Shown here in pieces: positions 35,209 through 43,494 of a stretch of 64,000 nucleotides of DNA; the stretch's first letter is position 1, and each line of letters opens with the position of its first letter. The notes beneath the pieces are model-generated. The model worked only from the letters and a program-made list of their open reading frames with translations. It was not told the origin of the DNA and searched no databases. This stretch comes from Hyphomicrobium_A sp964493785 (GTDB taxonomy: Bacteria > Pseudomonadota > Alphaproteobacteria > Rhizobiales > Hyphomicrobiaceae), in the NCBI GenBank assembly GCA_964493785.1, contig CAZBPM010000012.1, positions 62,001 through 126,000 of the forward strand, read 5' to 3'. The position numbers and the translations under genes were made by a program.

Positions 35209-35241
35209 AAAGGCGCTCCTGAGGGGCGCCTTTTCTTTTTT
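35209..35241 (+). terminator. Rho-independent terminator after acs and the RHH gene
   Basis: The stem AAAGGCGC pairs with GCGCCTTT around a TCCTGAGGG-type loop, followed by a run of T residues (TTTTCTTTTTT). It is the clearest intrinsic terminator in the window and closes the acs-RHH transcript. Confidence 0.88.
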
Positions 35242-35328
35242 GGCCTCGCTTTCGACCGAGTCCCGCGCGGAACAGCGGTGCCGGCCACCTGACCCTAGGC
35301 TGTCTTCATCGAACAAGGAGACAGCGCC

Positions 35329-36186
35329 ATGACCGCCACCATCCAGACCATCTCCCAGACCTCCAAGGGCAAGGGCCTGCGCTTCGAGGGTGGCCGGGTC
35401 GGCGTTCTCCTCCTGCACGGCCTGTGCGGCACCCCTGCCGAGATGCGCTTCGTGGCCATGGGCCTCACCCGCGCTGGCTACACCGTCCATGTTCCCCAGC
35501 TCGCCGGCCACGGCGCCGAGAACTCTGGCTCGTGGCAGGACTGGTACATGTCGGCTCGCGAGGCTCTCATCGAGATCCGCAAGGAGTGCGACACGGTCAT
35601 CGTCGGCGGCCTGTGCATGGGGGCCATCCTCGGTCTCCACCTCGCCGCCCGCAACCCGGGCAAGGTGCAGGGCGTGTCGCTCTTCTCGCCGACCCTCTGG
35701 ATGAACGGTTGGGCGATGCCCTGGACCGCCCGTCTCTTCAAGCTGGTCCGCTCGCGCTGGTTCGCCGGCTTCATGACCTTCCCGGACGCACAGTCGCTCG
35801 GCATCAAATGCCCGCGGGTTCGCCAGTTCGTTCAGCAGGCACTGTCGGGTGAGGGTTCGGAATATGGCCGCGCCGGCGTCCCGGCGACCATGGTTCTTGA
35901 GCACCGCCGGATGGTCGATGCTGCGATGAAGCTCCTGCACCGCGTCAAGCAGCCGACGCTGATCGTGCACTCGCAGGAAGACGACTACGCCGCCCTCAAC
36001 AACGCCGAGTACCTTCAGGGCGAACTGGCCGGCCGGGTCGACCTCGTGGTGCTGAACGACAGCTACCACATGATCACCCTCGACAAGCAGCGCAACGTGG
36101 TGGTCGACAGCACTCGCGCTTTCGTTGCCCGCATCGTGGAAGAGCTTCGCCAGATCGCTACTCCGGCTCTTCCGGTTGCCGCCTAA
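35329..36186 (+). CDS. Alpha/beta hydrolase with cysteine nucleophile elbow
   Basis: A 285-residue alpha/beta hydrolase similar to the esterase/lipase group COG1647. VLLLHGLCGTPAEM forms the oxyanion-hole region, and the Asp and His of the triad are likely in VHSQEDDYAAL and NDSYHMITLD. The nucleophile elbow reads GGLCMGAILG, so cysteine replaces serine in G-x-S-x-G, as in dienelactone hydrolases and PHA synthases. Codons here end almost uniformly in C or G, more strictly than in neighbours, which suggests high expression. ATG follows AACAAGGAGACAGCGCC. Its reaction is unknown; acyl transfer or thioester chemistry is possible. Confidence 0.85.
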   Translation: MTATIQTISQTSKGKGLRFEGGRVGVLLLHGLCGTPAEMRFVAMGLTRAGYTVHVPQLAGHGAENSGSWQDWYMSAREALIEIRKECDTVIVGGLCMGAILGLHLAARNPGKVQGVSLFSPTLWMNGWAMPWTARLFKLVRSRWFAGFMTFPDAQSLGIKCPRVRQFVQQALSGEGSEYGRAGVPATMVLEHRRMVDAAMKLLHRVKQPTLIVHSQEDDYAALNNAEYLQGELAGRVDLVVLNDSYHMITLDKQRNVVVDSTRAFVARIVEELRQIATPALPVAA

Positions 36187-36298
36187 GAGGCGCTGGAGGC
36201 GAGTTTAAACGACGTAGGTGCGTGGTGAGGCGACGCGTGTGCTAGGCTCCGCGGTAATTGCCGATCCCAGATAAGTTTTCGAAATTGCGAGCGATATC

Positions 36299-37645
36299 AT
36301 GCATGCCGGCGGCGCTATGCGCGCAGACAACTATTGGGATGGCAGCAAGCGGCCGCGTCGAGCGGTGCAGCCGTTTGATGGCGATCTGTCCGTCGACGTA
36401 GCGATCATCGGCGCTGGCTATACCGGGCTTTCAACGGCGTATCACCTGAAGGCCGCGGAGCAGTCGCTCAACGTTGCGGTGCTCGAGAGCGAGACAGTCG
36501 GCTTCGGCGCGAGTGGTCGCAATGCCGGCTTCGTCATGACGCTGTTCGGGGCGTCGCTGGGTTTGATGAAGACGCTGCACGGAGCCGAGCGGGTGCGCGA
36601 GGCGCACGCCTTCATGGAGCGATCGATCGACGGTCTGGCCGCGATGATCGGCGAGCACAATCTCGACTGCGATTTCGAGCGCAACGGCTTTTTGAAGGTC
36701 GCCACCTCGCCGAGGTATGCCGCGCGCATCCGTGATGAAATCGAGACGATGGACAAGCTGGGCATTCATGGGCACCGCTGGCTCGAGGCGGATGAGCTGG
36801 CAGGGCGCGTGAACTCGCCGACTTACATCGGTGCATGCCTGGAGCCTGGGTGCGGGTTGATAAATCCGCGCAAGTGGGTCGACGCGCTGGCAGGGCTGGC
36901 GAGCGGCGCCGGGGTTCGGCTGTTCGAGAACTCACGCGTGGACAACGTGCTCCGAGAGGGCAGCAAGTTCCGGCTGTCAAGCAACGGCGCGACGCTCACG
37001 GCCGACAAGGTCGTGTTCGCGAGCAACGGCTATACGCATCTCATTCCTGGAATGCGGTCAAAGCAGTTGCCCGCGTGCGTGTTCATCGTCGTCACCGAGC
37101 CGCTGAATGACAAGCAGCTCCAATCCATCGGATGGGCTGGTCGTGAGGGCATCGAGGACGGGCGCAACTTCATGCACTTTTACCGGCTGACGCCGGACAA
37201 TCGTCTGCTCATGGGTGGCGGGCCAGGGTTCGTGCCTTTCGGCGGACGGATGCATCATGATGCGCATCCGGCGGCGTGGCAGCACCTGGAAGAGTTCATC
37301 GGAACGACTTTTCCCGGCCTTCGCGGGATCAAGGTCTCGCATCGCTGGGGCGGCGCTTTCTCGGTCACGGCGGATTCCACGCCGCAGATAGGAACGATGC
37401 ACGGCGGCGCTGCCGTCTATTCCGTCGGATGCACAGGACACGGTGTTGCGATGACGCATATGAACGGGCGCATCATCCGCGATCTGGTGCTCGGCCGGTC
37501 CAGCGATCTCACCGATCTGTGGTTCGTCAACCGGCGCGCGCTACCGCTGCCACCAGAGCCCATCCGCTCCATCGGCGCCAAGGCGGTTACGGCTGCGATG
37601 GCGCTCGATGACTGGTGGTGCGACAGCCGGGCGGGGTCGCCATGA
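36299..37645 (+). CDS. FAD-dependent oxidoreductase (DAO family)
   Basis: A 448-residue flavoprotein of the D-amino-acid-oxidase/glycine-oxidase superfamily, close in layout to gamma-glutamylputrescine oxidase PuuB. The FAD-binding motif VAIIGAGYTGLSTAYHL lies at residues 33-49, SETVGFGASGRNAGF follows, and HRWGGAFSVTADSTPQIG and YSVGCTGHGVAMTHMNGR complete the C-terminal FAD part. The likely reaction is oxidation of a C-N bond in an amine or amino acid. The stop overlaps the start of the NmrA-like gene by four bases, so the two work from one transcript. Substrate unknown. ATG 36317 is an alternative start. Confidence 0.87.
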   Translation: MHAGGAMRADNYWDGSKRPRRAVQPFDGDLSVDVAIIGAGYTGLSTAYHLKAAEQSLNVAVLESETVGFGASGRNAGFVMTLFGASLGLMKTLHGAERVREAHAFMERSIDGLAAMIGEHNLDCDFERNGFLKVATSPRYAARIRDEIETMDKLGIHGHRWLEADELAGRVNSPTYIGACLEPGCGLINPRKWVDALAGLASGAGVRLFENSRVDNVLREGSKFRLSSNGATLTADKVVFASNGYTHLIPGMRSKQLPACVFIVVTEPLNDKQLQSIGWAGREGIEDGRNFMHFYRLTPDNRLLMGGGPGFVPFGGRMHHDAHPAAWQHLEEFIGTTFPGLRGIKVSHRWGGAFSVTADSTPQIGTMHGGAAVYSVGCTGHGVAMTHMNGRIIRDLVLGRSSDLTDLWFVNRRALPLPPEPIRSIGAKAVTAAMALDDWWCDSRAGSP

Positions 37646-38601
37646 GGCCGATAGAGAAGATTGCGATGATCGGGGCGACTGGAATGCTTGGTCTTCCCGT
37701 GGCGATCGCACTCATGGAAGCGGGATTCAGAGTAACGGCGCTGGTGCGCAATCCAGAGCAGGCCCGCGGCGTGCTGCCCGAGGGCATTTCCATCGTGAAG
37801 GCGGATGTGCGCGACGAGGAGAGCTTGCGCGCCGGGCTCGCCGGGCAGGACGCGCTCTATCTCAATCTTGCGGTCGACCCGGGTGCGCGAAAGGGTGACT
37901 TCCATACCGAGCTGCAGGGCTTGCCGAACATCGTCGGCGCGGCGCGCGACGCAAACGTGGCGCGGATCGCGTATGTGTCGGCGCTGGTCAGCAACACCAA
38001 GACGACGCGGTGGTGGGTGATCGATGTTTGGCGGCAGGCGATTTCGCGCATCAAGGGATCGGGCATCCCGTATACGATTTTCTATCCGACGAACTTCATG
38101 GAGACGCTGGCGCAAAGGCACGCGGCGGGCGGTTGCTTCGTGATGCTCGGGCGGTCGCGGTATCGAAACTACTGGATCGCGGGGGCGGACTTCGGTGCCC
38201 AGGTGGCGCAGTCCTTCAAGCGGCCGCAGGCGACCAGCCGCGAGTATGTCATACAGGGGCCGGAGCCATTGACGTATGACGAGGCAGCAGCCCGATATGC
38301 GGGATCGCTCAAGCCGTCGACACCGATCATCAGGGTGCCGTTGTGGATGGCGCGGGTCGGGGCGATCGTCTCGCAGCAGCTCGCTTTCGACGTCCGCATC
38401 ATGGAGACGGTGCTGAACTATCCGGAGGAGTTCAAGGCAGCATCGACGTGGGCGGAGCTAGGCAAGCCATCGACCACGCTCGACGCGTTCGTGGCCCGTT
38501 TGAACGAGCGCTATTTGCAGCGCGCGAAGATGCCGCGATCGAGGTGCAGGTGGTCGTGGTGCGCCTTGTTGAACTCGGGGCCGATGGCGACGCGGAAATA
38601 G
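37642..38601 (+). CDS. NmrA-like NAD(P)-binding protein
   Basis: A 319-residue atypical SDR. The start IEKIAMIGATGMLGLPVAIAL carries the GxxGxxG loop, and RIAYVSALVS and PYTIFYPTNFMETL are typical of NmrA/NAD(P)H-quinone oxidoreductase QOR2-like proteins that lack a classic YxxxK. It is co-translated with the FAD oxidoreductase. The last 30 residues (after ERYLQRAK) look unlike a folded domain and overlap the convergent extensin gene by 91 bases, so the original stop may have been lost. Function unknown. Confidence 0.8.
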   Translation: MRPIEKIAMIGATGMLGLPVAIALMEAGFRVTALVRNPEQARGVLPEGISIVKADVRDEESLRAGLAGQDALYLNLAVDPGARKGDFHTELQGLPNIVGAARDANVARIAYVSALVSNTKTTRWWVIDVWRQAISRIKGSGIPYTIFYPTNFMETLAQRHAAGGCFVMLGRSRYRNYWIAGADFGAQVAQSFKRPQATSREYVIQGPEPLTYDEAAARYAGSLKPSTPIIRVPLWMARVGAIVSQQLAFDVRIMETVLNYPEEFKAASTWAELGKPSTTLDAFVARLNERYLQRAKMPRSRCRWSWCALLNSGPMATRK

Positions 38602-39245
38602 CGGCATGAGCGCATGTGCGCCTCGCGCAGGAAGCGGCCCTCGGGTGTGTCTGCGCGATAGTCCGACTTGATGCTCATCTGCTTGCCGTTCTCGAGCCGG
38701 AAGGCGCCGATGTCGACGGCGTTGGCGAGCGAGTGCTGGCTGCGCGTATTTATCCAGCGGTCATTGCCGATGATATTGCGGCAGGCGTAAGTGCCCATGT
38801 CCTGGGCCCAAGAGACGCGGCTGCCGAACATCTCCATCGCGAGCGGCTGGACCTCGTGCTCCATCCACAGTGCGAGCGCGGCGGTCGTTTCGCAGGTGAG
38901 CTGGGCCAGCCCGATGTCGGCTCCGGCGACCTTGGCGACGGAGAATGCGTTTTCCCATCCGCAGCCGTTGGGCCGAATGTTGTCGGGGATCGGCTTTGCG
39001 ACGATGTGGGGCGGGCGGAGTATCAATCGGCACTGGTCGGGGTCGCGCCGGAGCGATGCAAGCCGTGCGTCAAGGAACCAGGTAGGCGGATCTTCCAGGG
39101 ATATGGGTGCAAACGGCGAAAGACGTTGCGGCACCAAGCCGAACCAGAAAACCGCAAACACGGACGCCAGCAGCAACACTGCGAGAATGGCGCGTAGAAC
39201 GTTCCGGCCGCTGCGGCGCATGAGAAATTCCCGAAGGCTGTTCAC
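38511..39245 (-). CDS. Extensin-like C-terminal domain protein
   Basis: A 244-residue protein with an N-terminal membrane anchor (about residues 17-37) and an extensin_C domain (PF06904 type). The domain has paired cysteines, RSQHSLANAVDIGAF and KAHHDHLHLD, which resemble the zinc-binding HxxxxxxxD and HxH motifs of LAS-type D,D-peptidases, so a periplasmic cell-wall peptidase role is plausible. Common in Rhizobiales. Its 3' end overlaps the convergent NmrA-like gene. Confidence 0.87.
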   Translation of the reverse strand: MNSLREFLMRRSGRNVLRAILAVLLLASVFAVFWFGLVPQRLSPFAPISLEDPPTWFLDARLASLRRDPDQCRLILRPPHIVAKPIPDNIRPNGCGWENAFSVAKVAGADIGLAQLTCETTAALALWMEHEVQPLAMEMFGSRVSWAQDMGTYACRNIIGNDRWINTRSQHSLANAVDIGAFRLENGKQMSIKSDYRADTPEGRFLREAHMRSCRYFRVAIGPEFNKAHHDHLHLDRGIFARCK

Positions 39246-39329
39246 TCCTGAGTACAGCGTCGGGGGCCGAGCGCCAAGATTGGTGAGCGTCGCGGCTCGG
39301 CGGAATTTCTACGCGGTGACGCCGTTGGG

Positions 39330-40637
39330 CTACTGGGTCAGGCGAAGCCGGTTGAGGACATTCGCGAACTGGGACAACGCCGCCTGGAGCTGAACCTCGT
39401 TAGTGGCGTCGGCGTAGTACTCGGGCCCGGGGCTGGCGCACTGCTCAAGCGTGCGCTTCGCCTGAGCCGGCGGATTGCCGAAGGCGACCGCGAAGACCAG
39501 GACGTTCTTGGCGCTGGCGTCCTTTATGTTGCTGCAGAGGGTGTTCGCCTGGTTGGCCGAATTACCGTTATGGAAGGACGTATTGAAGATGCCGTCGGAC
39601 ATCAGGATGATGGCCTTGATCAGCTCGGGACGCTTTTCGCCCTGCGGCTTCGTGCGGCTGTACGGGTCAGGCATCGCGTTGCCGCCCCAGAAAGAGCCCC
39701 AGTCGGGTGAGATGAGGTTCCAAGCCCACTGCAGCCCCATATGGCCGCTGGTCGAGCCGCTGGCGCGGTAGTTGTCGACAGCGCGCGTCAGAGTGTCGGC
39801 GTCGTCGGTGAGGGGGATGATACCGGCGTTAGGGCAGGTGTAGCTTTGGATGCCTTCGGTGCCGTCGATGTCGCGCGGCTGGTCCTCATGCACCTTGAAA
39901 TAGGCGGCGGCACTGAGCGGCGCGTCGGTTCCCGCTGCGCCGCCGGTGCGCTCGATGACACATCCGTCACGGCTGCGATTGTTGGATGCGCGTTTGGCGT
40001 AGTTGCCGAGATTGACGCCGGATGAATACGGGGCAACGGCGACGCGGACTTTGCGCCCATCGGGCATGTGCTCAGGGAGCAGCTCGGCGATGAAGGCGCG
40101 GAAGGCCTTCTTGAGAGAATCTATCTTGCGCTTTCCGTCCGGACCGTAGTCCATCATCGAGCCGGTGACGTCGAGGGCCATCGCAACTTCGACGTCGCTC
40201 TGCCCGAAGACGCCAGCTGAATCGACGGGGACGTCCAGTCGTTCAATGCCGGAGATGCGCGAGGCGGTCGTCGGCACGGAGACGTCGAGATCGATCTTCA
40301 CGGTGCCGGCGTCGCGATCTAGGGTTACGACGGGCTCGCTGTAGCTCCCGAACATGCCGCGGCCGCTCGATTTGGCGTTGGTATGCAGGAAGCCCTTCGC
40401 AAGGTCGATAACTTCTTCGTCGCTCATCTTGCCTTCGAGCATGGCGCGGCCGGCGGCGAGGGTCGCGGCATCGGCGGCGGTCGCGAGGCGGGTATTCATG
40501 TTCATGGTGCGGGCGACATCGAGGCCGATGCCGAGGGCAAGCAAAATGACGGTGGCCGTCAGGCCAAAAACAATGGCGACGTTGCCGCTCTCGTCGCGGG
40601 CAAATCGCGAACCGGAAAATATGAAGGGCCGGTGCAT
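39330..40637 (-). CDS. TadG-like protein with von Willebrand factor A domain
   Basis: A 435-residue protein. It begins with a short basic segment, FARDESGNVAIVFGLTATVILLA, the TadE/TadG pilin-like helix with a Glu-like start, followed by DAATLAAGRAM. The rest forms a vWA domain with the MIDAS variant VEVAMALDVTGSM near residue 145 and a later ILMSDGIFN. Such proteins are linked to Flp/Tad pilus surfaces or to adhesion. No other tad genes are in the window. ATG at 40637 follows AAGGAGAGACAGG; the upstream frame to 40802 is not part of the gene. Confidence 0.87.
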   Translation of the reverse strand: MHRPFIFSGSRFARDESGNVAIVFGLTATVILLALGIGLDVARTMNMNTRLATAADAATLAAGRAMLEGKMSDEEVIDLAKGFLHTNAKSSGRGMFGSYSEPVVTLDRDAGTVKIDLDVSVPTTASRISGIERLDVPVDSAGVFGQSDVEVAMALDVTGSMMDYGPDGKRKIDSLKKAFRAFIAELLPEHMPDGRKVRVAVAPYSSGVNLGNYAKRASNNRSRDGCVIERTGGAAGTDAPLSAAAYFKVHEDQPRDIDGTEGIQSYTCPNAGIIPLTDDADTLTRAVDNYRASGSTSGHMGLQWAWNLISPDWGSFWGGNAMPDPYSRTKPQGEKRPELIKAIILMSDGIFNTSFHNGNSANQANTLCSNIKDASAKNVLVFAVAFGNPPAQAKRTLEQCASPGPEYYADATNEVQLQAALSQFANVLNRLRLTQ

Positions 40638-40728
40638 CCTGTCTCTCCTTGGGACAATGGAGAGAGAAGGTGCAAGCGGAATGCCGGAGTGCGCTCGGGG
40701 TCCCCCCTGGCCAGCAGGGGTGAGGGGG

Positions 40729-40917
40729 CTAGAAGTCGGAGACGATGCCGCCTTTTTCCCAATCGCCATAACGAGCGGGGTCAGGGCCGTCGCGGCCGCC
40801 AAACTCGGGAGCTGGCTTCTTCTCGGTGGCCGTCCGTGCCCGACGGCGCTCCTCGGCCTCGGCCAGGGCTCGCTCGGCAGCTGGGGAAAGCGGGCGCTTC
40901 AGATCGTTAGGCTTCAT
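40729..40917 (-). CDS. DUF1674/SDHAF4-like succinate dehydrogenase assembly factor
   Basis: A 62-residue protein. The C-terminal segment EFGGRDGPDPARYGDWEKGG, followed by IVSDF, is the family hallmark (G-P-x-P-x-R-Y-G-D-W-E-x-x-G-x-x-x-D-F) shared with mitochondrial SDHAF4, which helps flavinate or protect the SdhA subunit. The first 40 residues are charged and helical. It starts divergently from htpX. Small but secure because of the signature. Confidence 0.9.
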   Translation of the reverse strand: MKPNDLKRPLSPAAERALAEAEERRRARTATEKKPAPEFGGRDGPDPARYGDWEKGGIVSDF

Positions 40918-41009
40918 GTACCAATCTGGGCTCAATCTGGGACTGGTGGTGGCCGGGCTCGTTCTCCATATACCACGGCGTAGATGATGAATGCGGAGAT
41001 GCGACAACA

Positions 41010-41963
41010 ATGAACTACGTCAAGACTGCCATGCTTCTCGCGGCGCTGACCGCGATCTTCGTGGCGTTGGGCGCTTTGGTGGGCGGCCAGACGGGTATGG
41101 TTATCGCCTTCATGGTCGCGATGGGCATGAACTTCTTCACCTACTGGAACTCCGACAAAATGGTGCTGCGCATGTATGGCGCGCACGAGGTCGATGAAAG
41201 CTCGGCGCCGGAGTATTACGGCATCGTGCGCGAGCTGGCTCAGAGGGCGGGCCTGCCGATGCCGCGCGTCTACATCATGGACAGCCCGCAGCCGAACGCG
41301 TTTGCGACCGGGCGCAATCCGGCCAATGCCGCGGTGTGTGCCTCGACGGGGCTGCTGCAGGCGCTGAACCGGGACGAGATCGCCGGTGTCATGGCGCACG
41401 AGCTTGCGCACGTTAAGAACCACGACACGCTGACCATGACGATTGCGGCGGCTATCGGCGGCGCCATCTCGATGCTCGCGCAGTACATGCAATTCGGAAT
41501 GCTGTTCGGTGGAAACCGCGAGGGCAACTCCGGCCCCGGCATGATCGGTTCGATCATCGCGATCTTCGTGGCACCTTTTGCTGCGATGCTGGTGCAGATG
41601 GCCATCAGCCGTTCGCGCGAATACGTGGCTGACGCCCACGGCGCGGAAATCTCCGGAATGCCGCTGGCGCTTGCTTCCGCGCTGGCGAAGATCCAGAACT
41701 ACGCGCACCGCATCCCGAACGAGGAGGCGGAGGCGGCTCCGGCGACGGCGTCGCTGTTCATCATCAACCCGCTGTCCGGGCGCGGCGTCGACAACCTGTT
41801 CTCGACGCACCCGAATACGGAAAACCGCATTGCGGCGCTTCAGGACCTGGCACGCCAGATGGGGCAGACCGCTGGTGGAACCAGCGGCTACGCTCCCGAC
41901 GGTTCCGGCGATGGCCCATGGGCATCGGGTTCGCGGCGTTCGTCGGGCGGCCCTTGGGGATAG
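41010..41963 (+). CDS. htpX: Membrane zinc metalloprotease HtpX
   Basis: A 317-residue M48 protease of the inner membrane involved in quality control of membrane proteins. Two N-terminal helices (residues 5-27 and 30-48), the zinc-binding MAHELAHVKNHDTL (HExxH form HELAH), two further helices, and SRSREYVADAHGAE with the third zinc ligand Glu are visible. The C-terminal tail is Gly/Ser-rich. It is followed by rsmB after six bases, a conserved pair in Rhizobiales. Confidence 0.95.
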   Translation: MNYVKTAMLLAALTAIFVALGALVGGQTGMVIAFMVAMGMNFFTYWNSDKMVLRMYGAHEVDESSAPEYYGIVRELAQRAGLPMPRVYIMDSPQPNAFATGRNPANAAVCASTGLLQALNRDEIAGVMAHELAHVKNHDTLTMTIAAAIGGAISMLAQYMQFGMLFGGNREGNSGPGMIGSIIAIFVAPFAAMLVQMAISRSREYVADAHGAEISGMPLALASALAKIQNYAHRIPNEEAEAAPATASLFIINPLSGRGVDNLFSTHPNTENRIAALQDLARQMGQTAGGTSGYAPDGSGDGPWASGSRRSSGGPWG

Positions 41964-41969
41964 TATCAA

Positions 41970-43358
41970 GTGAGCAAGGACGGCGCGTCGACCATTCACA
42001 AGCCACGGCGCGCGCAGGAGAAGCCTCCCGTGCAGCGCGCGACGGCGCCTGTGCCGGCGGGTTTGCCGACGCGCGAGGCGGCGGTTCGCCTGCTGACCGC
42101 GGTGCTGATCGAGGGGCATTCGTTCGACGGTGCGCTCGCGAAGACGTTTCAGCATAGTAATCTGGAACCGCGCGACCGCGCGCTTGCGCGGCTGATCGCG
42201 ACGACGGTGCTGCGGCGCTTCGGCCAGCTCGATGCGCTGCTTTCCGGCTTCCTGGAGAAGCCGCTTCCCAAGAAGCAGGGCGCGCTGTGGCCGATCCTTC
42301 TTTCCGGCGCGGCGCAGCTTTTGTTCCTCGATACGCCGCCACATGCAGCGGTGGGTCTTTCGGTTGAGCTTGCGCGCCGGGATCGTCATGCCGGCCGCTA
42401 TGACAAGCTCGTCAACGCCTTGCTGAGACGCGCAGGGCGCGAGGGGCGCGAGGTGATCGACAGGCAGGATGCGGTGGCGCTCAACGTGCCCAAATGGATG
42501 ATGCAGCGGTGGAGCGCCGCCTACGGCGAGGAGACCGCGCGCCGCATCGTGCTCGCGTCGCTGGCTGAGGCACCGCTCGACATCAGCGGCAAGGCGGATG
42601 CCGCTACGTGGGCGGAACGGCTCGGTGGCGTGGTGCTTCCGACGGGAAGCATCCGGCTCGCTGCGGGCGGGCGCATCGAGGCGCTGCCGGGGTTCGATGA
42701 CGGAACGTGGTGGGTGCAGGATGCAGCCGCCGCGTTGCCCGTGCGTCTGCTCGGCGATGTGGCGGGGAAGTCTGTTGTCGATCTTTGCGCAGCTCCAGGC
42801 GGAAAGGCTGCGCAGCTCGCGGCGGCGGGCGCGGACGTAACTGCAGTCGATCTATCCGAGCAAAGACTGCAGCGTCTTCGCACGAACCTGGAGCGGCTGC
42901 ACCTGCGTGCCGAACTCGTCGAAGCCGATGCGGCGACCTGGGCGCCCGGGCGTACGTTCGACGCGGTGCTGCTCGATGCACCCTGTACTGCGACCGGAAC
43001 CATCCGGCGGCATCCGGACATCTTACGGCTGAAGCGTCCCGAGGACATTGCGGCGCTTGCGGAGGTTCAGTCGCGACTGCTCGACAACGCAGCCAAGCTT
43101 GTCGGGCCCGGAGGCACGCTCGTGTTCTGCACCTGCTCGCTCGAGCCCGAGGAAGGCGTGCGGCAGGTCGAAAGCTTTCTAGCGCGACACCCGGCCTTCA
43201 AGCGCCGGCCGATCCTCGCTGGCGAATCAGGGATCGATCCCGAGTGGCTGACACCGGCCGGAGATCTGCGCACGCTGCCATTCCATCTGCCCGGGTCACA
43301 GCCTGAGCTGTCGGGATTGGATGGCTTTTATGCCTCTCGGCTCGTTCTTCGCGGCTGA
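41970..43358 (+). CDS. rsmB: 16S rRNA (cytosine-967 C5)-methyltransferase
   Basis: A 462-residue protein with an N-terminal NusB-like RNA-binding domain (about residues 30-165) and a C-terminal Rossmann methyltransferase. VVDLCAAPGGKAAQLAA is the SAM motif, DAPCTATGTIRRHPDI holds the conserved PC and VFCTCSLEPEEG the catalytic TC cysteine of the m5C RNA methyltransferase family. The first 30 residues are an unconserved extension; the GTG at 41970 is close to the htpX stop. Function is well supported. Confidence 0.93.
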   Translation: MSKDGASTIHKPRRAQEKPPVQRATAPVPAGLPTREAAVRLLTAVLIEGHSFDGALAKTFQHSNLEPRDRALARLIATTVLRRFGQLDALLSGFLEKPLPKKQGALWPILLSGAAQLLFLDTPPHAAVGLSVELARRDRHAGRYDKLVNALLRRAGREGREVIDRQDAVALNVPKWMMQRWSAAYGEETARRIVLASLAEAPLDISGKADAATWAERLGGVVLPTGSIRLAAGGRIEALPGFDDGTWWVQDAAAALPVRLLGDVAGKSVVDLCAAPGGKAAQLAAAGADVTAVDLSEQRLQRLRTNLERLHLRAELVEADAATWAPGRTFDAVLLDAPCTATGTIRRHPDILRLKRPEDIAALAEVQSRLLDNAAKLVGPGGTLVFCTCSLEPEEGVRQVESFLARHPAFKRRPILAGESGIDPEWLTPAGDLRTLPFHLPGSQPELSGLDGFYASRLVLRG

Positions 43359-43494
43359 TTGACGTCAAAGCCCAATCTGCGCACAGGGATGCGCGGCAGG
43401 CGCCTTGTATTGGGCGGCAGGCGGCGCTAGTCCGGATTCATGGTGGTAGACACATCGAGGCTTGCCGGATGAAGGCACGCCGCTGCGAGGAGCC

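Noticed and set aside
34972..36069. Minus-strand frame of 365 residues opposite the Cys-nucleophile hydrolase
   Set aside because: Produced by the strong codon bias of the real gene; no homology-like motifs.
40932..42389. Minus-strand frame of 485 residues opposite htpX and rsmB
   Set aside because: Very Arg/His-rich antisense shadow of two certain genes.
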